From Clostridiaceae bacterium Marseille-Q3526 (GTDB lineage: Bacteria; Bacillota; Clostridia; Lachnospirales; Lachnospiraceae), in contig JAGTTS010000006.1 of NCBI GenBank assembly GCA_018223375.1, positions 132,501-185,780 on the forward strand: a stretch of DNA of 53,280 bases, given 5' to 3'. The position numbers and the translations under genes are program-made. The number at the start of each line of letters is the position of its first letter. Within the stretch, counting starts at the first letter, position 1. A model generated the notes under the pieces. That model worked only from the letters and a program-made list of their open reading frames with translations, had not been told where the DNA came from and did not search any database. This document shows positions 32,899-41,187 of the stretch, in pieces.

Positions 32899-34356
32899 TT
32901 AATTGCTTCCCTTGATAACGTTCAGCCGCAGAATGTCCGCGTCCTCCGGTCCTGTCATGGTACAGCCCTTTTCCTTGGCAAAGGCAATGTATGCCAGAAT
33001 TTCCTCTGTAATCCGCTCGCCAGGCGCCAGAATCGGAATGCCCGGCGGATAGCACATGACAAACTCGCTGCAGATGTATCCGGCTGTCTCCTCGATAGGC
33101 AGGGATATCTTGTCTGCGTAAAAAGCGTCCTGAGGCGACACGGCCACCTGGGGATCAATGTACTCCGGCACCGCCATACCTGTGCCGGTTGTGCCGAATC
33201 TGCGCCGGATCTCCGCCAGGGCGCTGACAAGGCGCTCAATATCCCGCTGTCTGTCGCCGATGGAAAGGTAGGCCAGGAGATTTCCCAGATCTCCAAATTC
33301 GATCTGAATATCGTATTCGTCGCGAAGGAGATCATAGACCTCGATGCCTGCCAGACCGATGTCCAGCGTATGGACAGAGAGCTTCGTCACATCGAAATCG
33401 TAAATGCTGTCCCCGTTGATCAGCTCCTTGGAAAAGGCGTAGTAGCCTCCAATGGCATTGATCTCTTTTCTGGCGTCGTCGGCCATCCGCACTACCCCTG
33501 CGAAGGCTTCCTTTCCCCTGAGAGCCAGGTTCCGTCTGGAAATGTCAAGGCTTGAGAGGAGCAGATAGGATCCGCTGGTGGTCTGTGTCAGGTTGATAAT
33601 CTGGCGCACATGGCCCTCGTTCATGGCCGGCCCGATTAAGAGCAGTGAGCTCTGCGTCAGGCTGCCGCCGGATTTGTGCATGGAAACGGCGGCCATATCC
33701 GCTCCTGCCGCCATGGCGGACACCGGCAGATTTTCTCCGAAGTAGAAATGCGTTCCATGAGCCTCGTCTGCCAGGCACAGCATACCGTGGCTGTGGGCCA
33801 GCCGGACAATTTCCCGCAGATTGGAGCAGATGCCATAGTAGGTCGGGTTGTTCACCAGAACCGCCTTGGCGTCCGGATTCTCCTTAATCGCCTTCTCCAC
33901 CTGCTCCACCTTCATGCCCAGCGGAATCCCCAGGCGCATATCGCACTCTGGGTTTACATAAACAGGAACCGCTCCGCACAAAATCAGCGCTCCCACCACG
34001 CTTCTGTGGACGTTTCTGGGCAGAATAATCTTATCTCCCCGCTTTACCACGGAAAGGATCATGCTCTGTACCGCAGAGGTAGTTCCTCCCACCATCAGAA
34101 ACGCGTGGGCCGCTCCGAACGCCTCAGCCGCCAGCCGCTCCGCCTCTGCGATCACAGAGACTGGATGGCACAGGTTGTCAAGGGGCTTCATGGAATTAAC
34201 GTCAATTCCCACGCACTTCTCCCCCAACAGGTTTACTAATTCTGGATTTCCCCTTCCCCGTTTGTGTCCCGGCACGTCAAAGGGGACAACTCTCATATGT
34301 TTAAAACGCTCCAGCGCCTCGAAAATCGGGGCGTTATCCTGAGTCAGCTCTCTCAC
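32899..34356 (-). CDS. speA: Arginine decarboxylase, short fold I type
   Basis: The 485-residue PLP enzyme has FDVPGHKRGRGN, NNPTYYGICSN, DEAHGTHFYFG and VSMHKSGGSLTQSS with Lys228 as PLP lysine. It is the Bacillus SpeA-like length, without the extra N-terminal domain of inducible decarboxylases. Neighbouring agmatinase supports arginine as the substrate; lysine or ornithine are possible alternatives within the family. It follows speD by 44 bp. Confidence 0.94.
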   Translation of the reverse strand: MRELTQDNAPIFEALERFKHMRVVPFDVPGHKRGRGNPELVNLLGEKCVGIDVNSMKPLDNLCHPVSVIAEAERLAAEAFGAAHAFLMVGGTTSAVQSMILSVVKRGDKIILPRNVHRSVVGALILCGAVPVYVNPECDMRLGIPLGMKVEQVEKAIKENPDAKAVLVNNPTYYGICSNLREIVRLAHSHGMLCLADEAHGTHFYFGENLPVSAMAAGADMAAVSMHKSGGSLTQSSLLLIGPAMNEGHVRQIINLTQTTSGSYLLLSSLDISRRNLALRGKEAFAGVVRMADDARKEINAIGGYYAFSKELINGDSIYDFDVTKLSVHTLDIGLAGIEVYDLLRDEYDIQIEFGDLGNLLAYLSIGDRQRDIERLVSALAEIRRRFGTTGTGMAVPEYIDPQVAVSPQDAFYADKISLPIEETAGYICSEFVMCYPPGIPILAPGERITEEILAYIAFAKEKGCTMTGPEDADILRLNVIKGSN

Positions 34357-34400
34357 CTTCCAGCTCTCCTCTCTTGATTTTTTCTGTATCCGTCCAGAGC

Positions 34401-35171
34401 CTAAAGCCCTGGATGGTAAATATTTCTTCCGCTGAAGATCTCAATCATCTCACGGCGCAGGCTGTGCATAATCTCCAGGCGCACGGTGGGCGGAAGCTCG
34501 TAAATATCTGTCTTAAACAGGTAATTCTGTAAATCCACCTCTTTGACCATCATCTTGGTGTGGAACAGATTCGCCTCGTATACGTTAATATCTACCGCAT
34601 CGTAGCGGCGCATGATTTCCGGGTCAATGTAATCCTGAATAGAGGCCACATGGTGATCCATAAACAGCTTCCGCCCGTCCACATCCCTGGTAAAGCCTCT
34701 GACCCGGTAATCCATGGTAATAATATCGGAATCAAAGGAACGGATCAGGTAGTCTAACGTGGAGAGCGGCGTGATCTCGCCGCAGGTGGCCACATCAATG
34801 TCCACCCGGAAGGTGGCCAGACAGGTCTCTGGATGATACTCCGGATACGTATGCACCGTAACGTGGCTCTTATCCAGATGAGCCAGCTGCATATCTCCGG
34901 CCGGAACCATGGTTTTCTCTGCAATCAGGATCGTCACGGAGGCTCCCTGGGGCTCGTAATCCTGCTTGGCGATATTTAATACTCTGGCCCCGATCATGTC
35001 TGTCAGACTGGTAAGGATGTTCGTCAGACGCTCGGAATTGTACTGTTCATCAATGTAAGCGATATAGTCTTTCTGTTCTCTGGCTGTCTTCGCATAACAG
35101 ACATCATAAATGTTAAAGCTCAGGGACTTCGTCAGGTTGTTAAACCCGTACAGTTTCATCTTTTCCCCCAT
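34401..35171 (-). CDS. speD: S-adenosylmethionine decarboxylase proenzyme (E. coli-like class)
   Basis: SpeD self-cleaves to form a pyruvoyl enzyme and provides decarboxylated SAM to SpeE. The 256-residue protein carries HLDKSHVTVHTYPEYHP (Ser102 is the expected pyruvoyl precursor), DIDVATCGEITPLSTLDYLI and DYRVRGFTRDVDG. ATG at 35171 follows AAAGGAG by 6 nt. It is the first gene of the operon, behind a long leader. Confidence 0.96.
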   Translation of the reverse strand: MGEKMKLYGFNNLTKSLSFNIYDVCYAKTAREQKDYIAYIDEQYNSERLTNILTSLTDMIGARVLNIAKQDYEPQGASVTILIAEKTMVPAGDMQLAHLDKSHVTVHTYPEYHPETCLATFRVDIDVATCGEITPLSTLDYLIRSFDSDIITMDYRVRGFTRDVDGRKLFMDHHVASIQDYIDPEIMRRYDAVDINVYEANLFHTKMMVKEVDLQNYLFKTDIYELPPTVRLEIMHSLRREMIEIFSGRNIYHPGL

Positions 35172-35229
35172 GATTTTCTCCTTTGCCCAAATGTTCTAAA
35201 TATGGTAAATAGGAATGTGTCTATGCAGA

Positions 35230-35304
35230 GCATTTTTTATTTCACAGGATGTTTCTTCCTGTGAAATAAAAAAAGGGACTGTGCGCCCGCTGCACACAAT
35301 CCCT
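35230..35304 (-). terminator. Strong leader terminator with trailing palindrome upstream of speD
   Basis: On the minus strand AGGGATTGTGTGC and GCGCACAGTCCCT (35274-35304) form a long stem with a U-tract (CCCTTTTTTTATTTC). The U-tract then forms one arm of a second palindrome, ATTTCACAGGA with TCCTGTGAAAT (about 35236-35266). It lies about 95 bp before the speD ATG, inside the transcribed leader. Confidence 0.85.
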
Positions 35305-35757
35305 GCGTCTATTCCATCTCTGATATATTCTCTGCAGTCCAAAGACTCCCCTCCGGCAGCTTTTCCCCGCGCTCTCTTTCGATTCAGGTCTGCGCCTCTC
35401 TGCCGCGCCGCTTCCCGGCGGCTTTCCCGGTCTCTTCTGCAAAAATTGTATCGTACCCGGAGTCCCCTTCCCCGCTGGGATTCTCCGCGTCTTTCCATAG
35501 AATGTAAAGTCCAGAGTCTATATAGCAAATATCTCACTTTTACTACTCTTATTGACCGTTTCACAAGTGGTTGCACGCAGAACGCGTACTGGTTATAAAG
35601 TAACCAACTTATAAAATTTGAGCTTCTAACTCAATCAATAAGGCAACAAAATGTTACCAGACCGGCACTTGCCCCGGCTGTCCGTATGGCCTTGACTCCT
35701 GTCGGAGTGGGCAATAATATTTGCATGGAAGTTCTTCTTCTACTTTCATCCCATGAC
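35305..35757 (-). ncRNA. Candidate structured leader or small RNA of the polyamine operon
   Basis: This region sits between a strong promoter and an intrinsic terminator. On the minus strand many stable hairpins follow one another: ACTCC-GACA-GGAGT, GGTAACA-TTT-TGTTGCC, GGTTA-CTTTA-TAACC, and CCGG-flanked GGC-AAGT-GCC. I compared it by eye with T-box, SAM, guanidine, lysine, TPP, c-di-GMP, 6S, RNase P and tmRNA signatures and saw no match. It could be a standalone RNA or a premature-termination leader. An Arg-rich frame (35196-35576) has no ribosome site. Confidence 0.55.
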
Positions 35758-35763
35758 GGGTTA

Positions 35764-35792
35764 ACTATATCGAATTTCAGGGCTGTTGTCAA
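35764..35792 (-). promoter_or_regulatory. Promoter of the polyamine leader/operon
   Basis: TTGACA (35787-35792), a 17-nt spacer and TATAGT (35764-35769) on the minus strand. The -35 is a perfect match. It is embedded just after the cca stop and about 590 bp upstream of speD. Confidence 0.85.
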
Positions 35793-35815
35793 TCGTTTTT
35801 TCAGCCTTTTCTTCC

Positions 35816-37075
35816 CTATCCGTTAAACGCTATGGACAGAAGCTCCTCCCGGCTGTTTTTCTGCGGATCCTCCAGAACTTCTGCAAACAGCCTCGCCAGC
35901 GTTTCGCCTACCGTTTTCCCCGGTTTTACACCTGCTTCCATCAAATCGTTTCCTGTCACCTTCATATCTTTCATCCGCACGCAGTCTCCCCGCTCCCGGA
36001 TCCGGCGGCACAGCTTTTCTGCCTGTTCTGCCTGCTCTCTCTTTTCCGGAAGCAGATTTCTCTCAAAGATTAAAAAGGCGTCGAACAGCCAGTCTTCCAT
36101 CTGGCTCATTGTCCTTCTCACCGCCCCTTCCTCTGTCGGAAGAGGAAGTCCGGAAAAGGCGGCCAGCGTCTTCGCGCTGCGGATAGTATGATTGTCCAGC
36201 TTCAGCTCCCTGAGAATGGTCTCCGTCTTCTTTTCTCCCAGATGGGCCAGCAGCGCCCCGTATCTGAAATACTTCTCCGCCGGAAGCTCTGCGCTTCTTC
36301 TGAGGCGTTCCTCTAGACAGATTCCACGGCTTTTGGCCTCCGAAAAAATGTCCGGAAAGCTCTGCGTCATATAGGGACTCATCCCCGTCTCCTCCATGGC
36401 CAGCACGCCCTGAGGATTGCCGGAAAGAAGCGTCTTCGTAAGCTCCGTCTGAATCCGTTCCTTGCTCACATGGGACAGATTCGGCGCAATGGCAGAGAGC
36501 GCCCGCCAGGTTTCCTCCTCAATGGTAAAATTCAGCTGGGCGGCAAAGCGGACCGCTCTCATAATCCGCAGCGCGTCCTCAGTAAAACGCTCCATGGCGT
36601 TTCCCACACAGCGGATCCTCCCTGCCTTTAGATCTTCCAGTCCCCCGAAAATATCCACCAGCCCCGTCTCATGGCTGTAGGCCATGGCATTGATGGTAAA
36701 ATCACGGCGGCGCAGATCCTCCCGCAGATCTGCCGTAAATTCCACCTCCTTCGGATGGCGTCCGTCCTCATACTCCCCGTCAATCCGGTAGGTGGTAATC
36801 TCATAGCCCACGTGATCCCGTATCACCGTAACCGTCCCGTGCTGAAGCCCGGTGTCCACCGTTTTTCCAAATACGGCCTTCACCTGCTCCGGCCGGGCCG
36901 AGGTGGTAATATCCCAGTCTCCGGGCTTTCTGTTTAAGATGGTATCCCGCACGCAGCCGCCCACGGCAAAGGCCTCGTAGCCTCTGTCCCGCAGCTTTTT
37001 CAAAATCCACTCCACTTGAGACGGCAGCTCGATCACAAAGTCTTCCTTATTATTGACAGGATAATCTCGGTTCAT
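35816..37075 (-). CDS. cca: CCA-adding tRNA nucleotidyltransferase
   Basis: The enzyme adds CCA to tRNA 3' ends. The 419-residue protein has the class II pattern AVGGCVRDTILNRKPGDWDITTSA, RDFTINAMAYS, and EDALRIMRAVRFAAQLNF, with a helical C-terminal half. As both tRNA-Ser genes here lack encoded CCA, activity is needed. The gene is upstream of the polyamine leader promoter. Confidence 0.94.
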   Translation of the reverse strand: MNRDYPVNNKEDFVIELPSQVEWILKKLRDRGYEAFAVGGCVRDTILNRKPGDWDITTSARPEQVKAVFGKTVDTGLQHGTVTVIRDHVGYEITTYRIDGEYEDGRHPKEVEFTADLREDLRRRDFTINAMAYSHETGLVDIFGGLEDLKAGRIRCVGNAMERFTEDALRIMRAVRFAAQLNFTIEEETWRALSAIAPNLSHVSKERIQTELTKTLLSGNPQGVLAMEETGMSPYMTQSFPDIFSEAKSRGICLEERLRRSAELPAEKYFRYGALLAHLGEKKTETILRELKLDNHTIRSAKTLAAFSGLPLPTEEGAVRRTMSQMEDWLFDAFLIFERNLLPEKREQAEQAEKLCRRIRERGDCVRMKDMKVTGNDLMEAGVKPGKTVGETLARLFAEVLEDPQKNSREELLSIAFNG

Positions 37076-37090
37076 GTGTTCCTTCTCTTT

Positions 37091-37639
37091 CTAAACTCGT
37101 TTTTCCATAATATAGTTGGTGAGCAGCACGCCTTTTCGCTCCACCTGCTGCTCTCTCTGCACCTGATAGCCCCGGGCCTCAAAAAAAGGTCTGGCTGTAA
37201 TAGAGGCGTGGGTGGTGATGCAGACGGAAGCGTCTGCCTTTGTCTGTCTCACCGCTCTGGCCGCCTCCTGCTCCAGCGCCTGGCAGAGAGCCGTCCCGAC
37301 GCCCATTCCCTGAAAATCCCTGTGGACGTACAGCCGGTCCAGATATCCCGTTTCGTCTATGTCGCCAAAGCCTGCCAGAATCCCGTCTGCCTCCGCCGCC
37401 AGGCTGAAGTGGGCGCAGAGCGATTCGTTCCATTTGGCCGCATCCGGTTTTCCGTCCGCCCAGGCGTCCAGCTGCTCTTCTGTGTAATCCTTGGCATTGA
37501 CCGTATGCACGGTGTCGTAAAACAGGCGGAGGACTTCGCTGCAGGCGGAAGGGCGGTATGCTCTAAGAACCACAGAAATCGGGCTGAGGAAAGGGGCTTT
37601 CCTATCTATTTCCTTCTGCATGTGCTTTTCATGTTTCAT
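37091..37639 (-). CDS. GNAT acetyltransferase (YafP-like)
   Basis: The 182-residue protein shows LRAYRPSACSEVLRLFYDTVHTVNAKDYTEEQLDAWAD, FGDIDETGYLDRLYVHRDFQGMGVGTALCQALE and ARPFFEARGYQVQREQQVERKGVLLTNYIMEK, a YafP-type GNAT. The acetyl-CoA loop is QGMGVGT. Substrate unknown. The start is uncertain (ATG 37639 or 37621). It precedes cca by 15 bp and might be cotranscribed. Confidence 0.85.
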   Translation of the reverse strand: MKHEKHMQKEIDRKAPFLSPISVVLRAYRPSACSEVLRLFYDTVHTVNAKDYTEEQLDAWADGKPDAAKWNESLCAHFSLAAEADGILAGFGDIDETGYLDRLYVHRDFQGMGVGTALCQALEQEAARAVRQTKADASVCITTHASITARPFFEARGYQVQREQQVERKGVLLTNYIMEKRV

Positions 37640-37865
37640 GTGATTGTTCCATCCCTCTGTTTCATTATCCTTATTCTGCTTCGCAGACGCCTGCTTTTCT
37701 CCCGCTGCTTCGCGGACGGCTGTCTTTTTTCAGCATATCGTGAACGCAGCCCGCTCAGTCATTTCGCCGTTCGCCAAACATGCAGGCACGTTTTTCTCAC
37801 TTACGCTCATTATATCACAGACATGCGGCTGGAACCACCGAAAAATCGCAGAGCGGGCTTCTCTG
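37640..37865. other. Gene-free spacer with a candidate -10 for the GNAT gene
   Basis: No gene seen. On the minus strand TGA-TATAAT (37809-37817) is an extended -10 about 170 bp before the GNAT start, without a convincing -35. The rest is ordinary mixed sequence. Confidence 0.4.
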
Positions 37866-37916
37866 AAAAACGCCGCAAAGCGGCAGATTCCCCTGCTGCC
37901 CTGCGGCGTTTCTTCT
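37866..37916. terminator. Bidirectional terminator after proS
   Basis: CGCCGCAAAGCGGCAG pairs with CTGCCCTGCGGCG (37871-37908). T-runs follow on both strands (minus GTTTTTCAG, plus TTTCTTCTTTTT). It lies about 65 bp after the proS stop. Confidence 0.85.
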
Positions 37917-37979
37917 TTTTATTATGATTCTTATTGTTCTTCGTGTACAGGCTGCACTTCGCTGTCTGATTATATCAGA

Positions 37980-39413
37980 TTAGTACGCCTTGCCCCAGTA
38001 AACCATCTTTGCAGCCGGCTTTCCGCAGCAGACACAGGTATCGGCTACCTTCTCCTGCTTAAACGGCATACATCTGGAGGTTACGCCTGCAATCTCCTTT
38101 AACTTGTCCTCGCACTCCTGGCAGCCGCACCACATTGCACGGATAAAGCCAGGCTTATTATCTGCCAGATCTTTCATCTCATCCAGGTTCACAGCCGTGT
38201 AGGTATGGGCGTCGCGGTGAGCTCTGGCGCGCTCAAACATGTCATGCTGAATCGTGTCGAGAAGCTCTGTTACCTTCTCCTTGATCTCGTCTAAGGATAC
38301 CGTCATCTTCTCATGAGTATCGCGGCGGACTAATACGGCCTGGTTGTTCTCCAGATCCTTTGGTCCAATCTCCACGCGCACAGGAATTCCTCTCATCTCA
38401 GACTCGCTGAACTTCCAGCCCGGGCTCTTATCAGAGTCGTCTACCTTTACGCTGAAGCCGGAAAGCACGTCCTTTAACTGGTATGCCTTGTCCAGAACGC
38501 CCTCTGCCTGCTGGCGGATCGGAACAATCACTACCTGGGTCGGAGCAATTCTGGGAGGCAGCACGAGACCGTTGTCATCGCCGTGAACCATGATAATGGC
38601 TCCGATCAGACGGGTTGTCATACCCCAGGATGTCTGATGAACATATTTTAACTTGTTGTCCTTGTCGGAAAACTGGATTCCAAAGGCCTTGGCGAAGCCG
38701 TCGCCGAAGTTGTGGCTGGTTCCGGACTGGAGAGCCTTTCCGTCGTGCATCAGGGCCTCGATGGTGTAGGTAGCCTCAGCTCCTGCGAACTTCTCCTTGT
38801 CTGTCTTTCTTCCGCGGACAACCGGCATGGCCAGCACTTCCTCGCAGAAATCAGCGTAGAGATTCAGCATCTGCTCTGTTCTCTCCTCTGCCTCCTCCGC
38901 TGTGGCGTGAGCAGTGTGTCCCTCCTGCCATAAGAACTCTCTGGAGCGCAGGAACGGTCTGGTTGTCTTCTCCCAACGGACCACAGAGCACCACTGATTG
39001 TAGAGCTTCGGCAGATCTCTGTAGGACTGGATATCTTTTGCATAGAAATCGCAGAAAAGCGTCTCAGAGGTAGGACGCACGCACATTCTCTCCTGAAGGG
39101 GCTCCAGTCCTCCGTGAGTAACCCAGGCTACCTCCGGAGCAAAGCCCTCCACATGATCCTTCTCCTTCTGAAGCAGGCTCTCCGGGATAAACATAGGCAT
39201 GTATACGTTCTGAACGCCTGTCTCCTTGAAACGTCTGTCTAACTCCCTCTGAATATTTTCCCAAATTGCGTATCCGGCCGGCTTGATAACCATGCAGCCC
39301 TTTACGCTGGAGTAATCGATTAACTCTGCCTTCTTTACCACGTCTGTGTACCACTGAGCGAAGTCCACATCCATGGAAGTAATGGCTTCTACTAATTTTT
39401 TGTCCTTTGCCAT
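37980..39413 (-). CDS. proS: Prolyl-tRNA synthetase (archaeal/eukaryote-like type)
   Basis: The 477-residue class II synthetase lacks the bacterial insertion domain and has the C-terminal zinc-type extension of the eukaryote-like form (CGCQECEDKLKEIAG, CVCCGKPAAKMVYWGKAY). Motif 2 is TRPFLRSREFLWQEGHTAHAT. It begins MAKDKKLVEAITSMDVDFAQWYTDVVKKAEL. It is preceded by a proline T-box leader, so expression should rise when charged tRNA-Pro falls. Confidence 0.96.
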   Translation of the reverse strand: MAKDKKLVEAITSMDVDFAQWYTDVVKKAELIDYSSVKGCMVIKPAGYAIWENIQRELDRRFKETGVQNVYMPMFIPESLLQKEKDHVEGFAPEVAWVTHGGLEPLQERMCVRPTSETLFCDFYAKDIQSYRDLPKLYNQWCSVVRWEKTTRPFLRSREFLWQEGHTAHATAEEAEERTEQMLNLYADFCEEVLAMPVVRGRKTDKEKFAGAEATYTIEALMHDGKALQSGTSHNFGDGFAKAFGIQFSDKDNKLKYVHQTSWGMTTRLIGAIIMVHGDDNGLVLPPRIAPTQVVIVPIRQQAEGVLDKAYQLKDVLSGFSVKVDDSDKSPGWKFSESEMRGIPVRVEIGPKDLENNQAVLVRRDTHEKMTVSLDEIKEKVTELLDTIQHDMFERARAHRDAHTYTAVNLDEMKDLADNKPGFIRAMWCGCQECEDKLKEIAGVTSRCMPFKQEKVADTCVCCGKPAAKMVYWGKAY

Positions 39414-39585
39414 GGCAATTCTCCTTTTCCCTTTTAAAATATTGAATAAACTGCACGAAAGAATTCTGCTCTGCAGAATTCTCCGCCTGCGGCGGGCTGC
39501 TCAGCAGCATAATACCGCACCGCCGCAGCGCGGTTCCTGCACAGCATTTATCTCACAAGGCGCAATGTTCTGTGAAATAAAAAAA
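39414..39585 (-). other. Hairpin-rich spacer between the T-box and proS
   Basis: The 170 nt between T-box terminator and proS ATG hold several inverted repeats: ATTTCACAG...CTTGTGAGAT immediately after the U-tract, GCGGCGGTGCGG/CCGCCGCAGGCGG, and GAATTCTGCAGAGCAGAATTC (about 39460-39480). No gene fits. They may affect mRNA stability or act as extra termination. Confidence 0.55.
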
Positions 39586-39866
39586 CTGCCCAATCCCCAC
39601 TGAACATAGGGACCGAACAGTCTGCACTATCGGCGGTACCACCCTGATTAACCGGACGTGCCGGTTCTCTCTCGCTCCGTTAACGCCGGAATACGTTGCA
39701 CTTTCGCAGAGGAAACTTTACATCAATCATCTGCTTCATCTCCTGCTGCCTCATGCACAGCTCCGAGGAAGGTTCAATCCTGAGTGACACAGGGACGTCC
39801 CACCATCCGCCCCCTCTCTGGAAGTGTGTCAGAATCTACTGGGCCTCTTCACAGCCATTTATCTAC
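39586..39866 (-). promoter_or_regulatory. T-box leader of proS (proline-specific)
   Basis: On the minus strand the T-box sequence AGGGTGGTACCGCC (39632-39645) lies before a terminator with stem CTGTTCGGTCCC / GGGGATTGGGCAG and U-tract. Stem I carries AGAGAGGGGGCGG with GGTGGGA. The specifier region reads GAACCTTCC, so CCT (39770-39772) is the likely Pro codon. Uncharged tRNA-Pro would stabilise the antiterminator and switch proS on. Confidence 0.93.
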
Positions 39867-39871
39867 TGCTG

Positions 39872-39900
39872 ATTTTACGCTGTGGCCGATACTTTGTCAA
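39872..39900 (-). promoter_or_regulatory. proS T-box promoter
   Basis: TTGACA (39895-39900), 17-nt spacer, TAAAAT (39872-39877) on the minus strand, divergent from the alr-like promoter about 30 bp away. Confidence 0.82.
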
Positions 39901-39931
39901 GAGCCTAGTTCTTCTAGCTTCCGGTTTCCGG

Positions 39932-39960
39932 TTGATAAAAACGGAAATGTGTAGTATTAT
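39932..39960 (+). promoter_or_regulatory. Promoter of the alr-like gene
   Basis: TTGATA (39932-39937), a 17-nt spacer and TATTAT (39955-39960) on the plus strand, about 70 bp before the start at 40033. Confidence 0.7.
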
Positions 39961-40032
39961 CTATACATCTTACAAAAAAACTCAATATTTTCCGAAATCT
40001 TGAGTTTCAATTCGTATTGGAGGAATCTCGCT

Positions 40033-41169
40033 ATGGATTTGACTTGCTACAACTCCTACTATGAAGTGAATCTGTCCGTTCTGGAGGAAAACTTCAAAAA
40101 AATCTCCCGCTTTATCGCCCCGGCCCAGGTCATCCCGGTTCTGAAAGCGGACGCCTACGGCATGGGCGCTCTGGAAATCGCCAGAGTCCTGACAGAGCGC
40201 TGCGGCTGCAGAACTCTGGCCTGTTCCCAGACCTACGAGGGCCTGGTTCTGCGGGAAGGCGGCATTACCGACGCGGAAATTCTGATCATGGGACCTGTGC
40301 TCCATGATACCCTTCCCCACGCCGTCCGCTGGGATATGCAGATCCCGCTGTTCACCCCGGAGCGGGTGCGTTCCCTCTCCAGAGAGGCCGCCAGACAGGG
40401 CAAAACCGTGAAAGCCCAGATTAAAATCGAAACGGGGCTGAACCGGATCGGAGCCTGGCCTGGAAAGCAGCTTCAGGAGGTCATCGACGCCCTTCACCAG
40501 TGCCCCAACATTCAGGTAGTAGGCGCGTTCACCCATTTCGCCCAAGCGGAGACGCCGGAAGACGCCTTCACAAAAGAACAGTTCGCTGTGTTCAAAGAGG
40601 GCGTCGCCCAGCTTGAAGAAGCCGGATTTCATCTGTCCTATATCCACTGCTGCAATACGGGAGCTTCCGAGTGGTACCGGGAAGCGCTGGACTTTTCCAC
40701 CCACATCCGGGCTGGCAGCCTGGTGTTAGGCTACAGCGATATCGCTGACGGCTCCAATCCCATGGGGCTTCAGGAAATGCTGTCCTGGCGGACGACTGCC
40801 AGCTTTATCCGCCACGTGGAGCCCGGTGAGACAGTCAGCTATGACCGGCTTTTCAAGGCAGAAAAGCCCACCGACATAGCGGTCGTATCCGTAGGCTTTG
40901 CCGACGGCATCCTGTGCGCCATGGCCCGCAGCCACGGCCCGGTTCTCGTCAACGACCAGCGCGCCCACTATGTTGACACCTGTATGGATCAGTGCTTTGT
41001 GGATGTGACGGGGCTTGACTGCAGGGTGGGGGATCCGGTGACGCTCTGGGGGTATTCTCCCAGCGGCAGGGCCTTTCTGTCGCCTCAGGAGCTGTCTAAA
41101 TACGGCCAGGTGTATACCGCCTACACCTCTCAGAGACCGGATCGGATTGGACGAATCTACATTGGATAG
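40033..41169 (+). CDS. alr: Alanine racemase-family protein (divergent)
   Basis: The 378-residue fold type III PLP protein has PVLKADAYGMGALEIA with Lys38 as PLP lysine, GLNRIGAWP, HCCNTGASEW, RAGSLVLGYSD and GETVSYDRLFKAEKPTDIAVVSVGFADG. The second catalytic tyrosine is kept in VSYD. Divergent points are GMG for GHG near the PLP lysine, GFADG for GYADG, and CMDQCFVDVT for CMDMTMVDV. ATG at 40033 has GGAGG 9 nt upstream. Another substrate or a secondary racemase is possible. It is the first plus-strand gene, 18 bp before yqeC. Confidence 0.85.
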   Translation: MDLTCYNSYYEVNLSVLEENFKKISRFIAPAQVIPVLKADAYGMGALEIARVLTERCGCRTLACSQTYEGLVLREGGITDAEILIMGPVLHDTLPHAVRWDMQIPLFTPERVRSLSREAARQGKTVKAQIKIETGLNRIGAWPGKQLQEVIDALHQCPNIQVVGAFTHFAQAETPEDAFTKEQFAVFKEGVAQLEEAGFHLSYIHCCNTGASEWYREALDFSTHIRAGSLVLGYSDIADGSNPMGLQEMLSWRTTASFIRHVEPGETVSYDRLFKAEKPTDIAVVSVGFADGILCAMARSHGPVLVNDQRAHYVDTCMDQCFVDVTGLDCRVGDPVTLWGYSPSGRAFLSPQELSKYGQVYTAYTSQRPDRIGRIYIG

Positions 41170-41187
41170 GGAAAGCAGAGCTTGTCC

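Noticed and set aside
35196..35576. Arg-rich 126-codon minus-strand frame in the speD leader
   Set aside because: A leader peptide sensing arginine was tempting (about one residue in five is Arg). However, it starts at GTG without a ribosome site, spans the terminator hairpin, and the Arg bias follows from GC-rich sequence.
35305..35757. RNase P RNA, tmRNA or 6S RNA in the speD leader
   Set aside because: None of the hallmark conserved sequences (for example GAGGAAAGTC for RNase P, or the tmRNA tRNA-like ends) is present on either strand.
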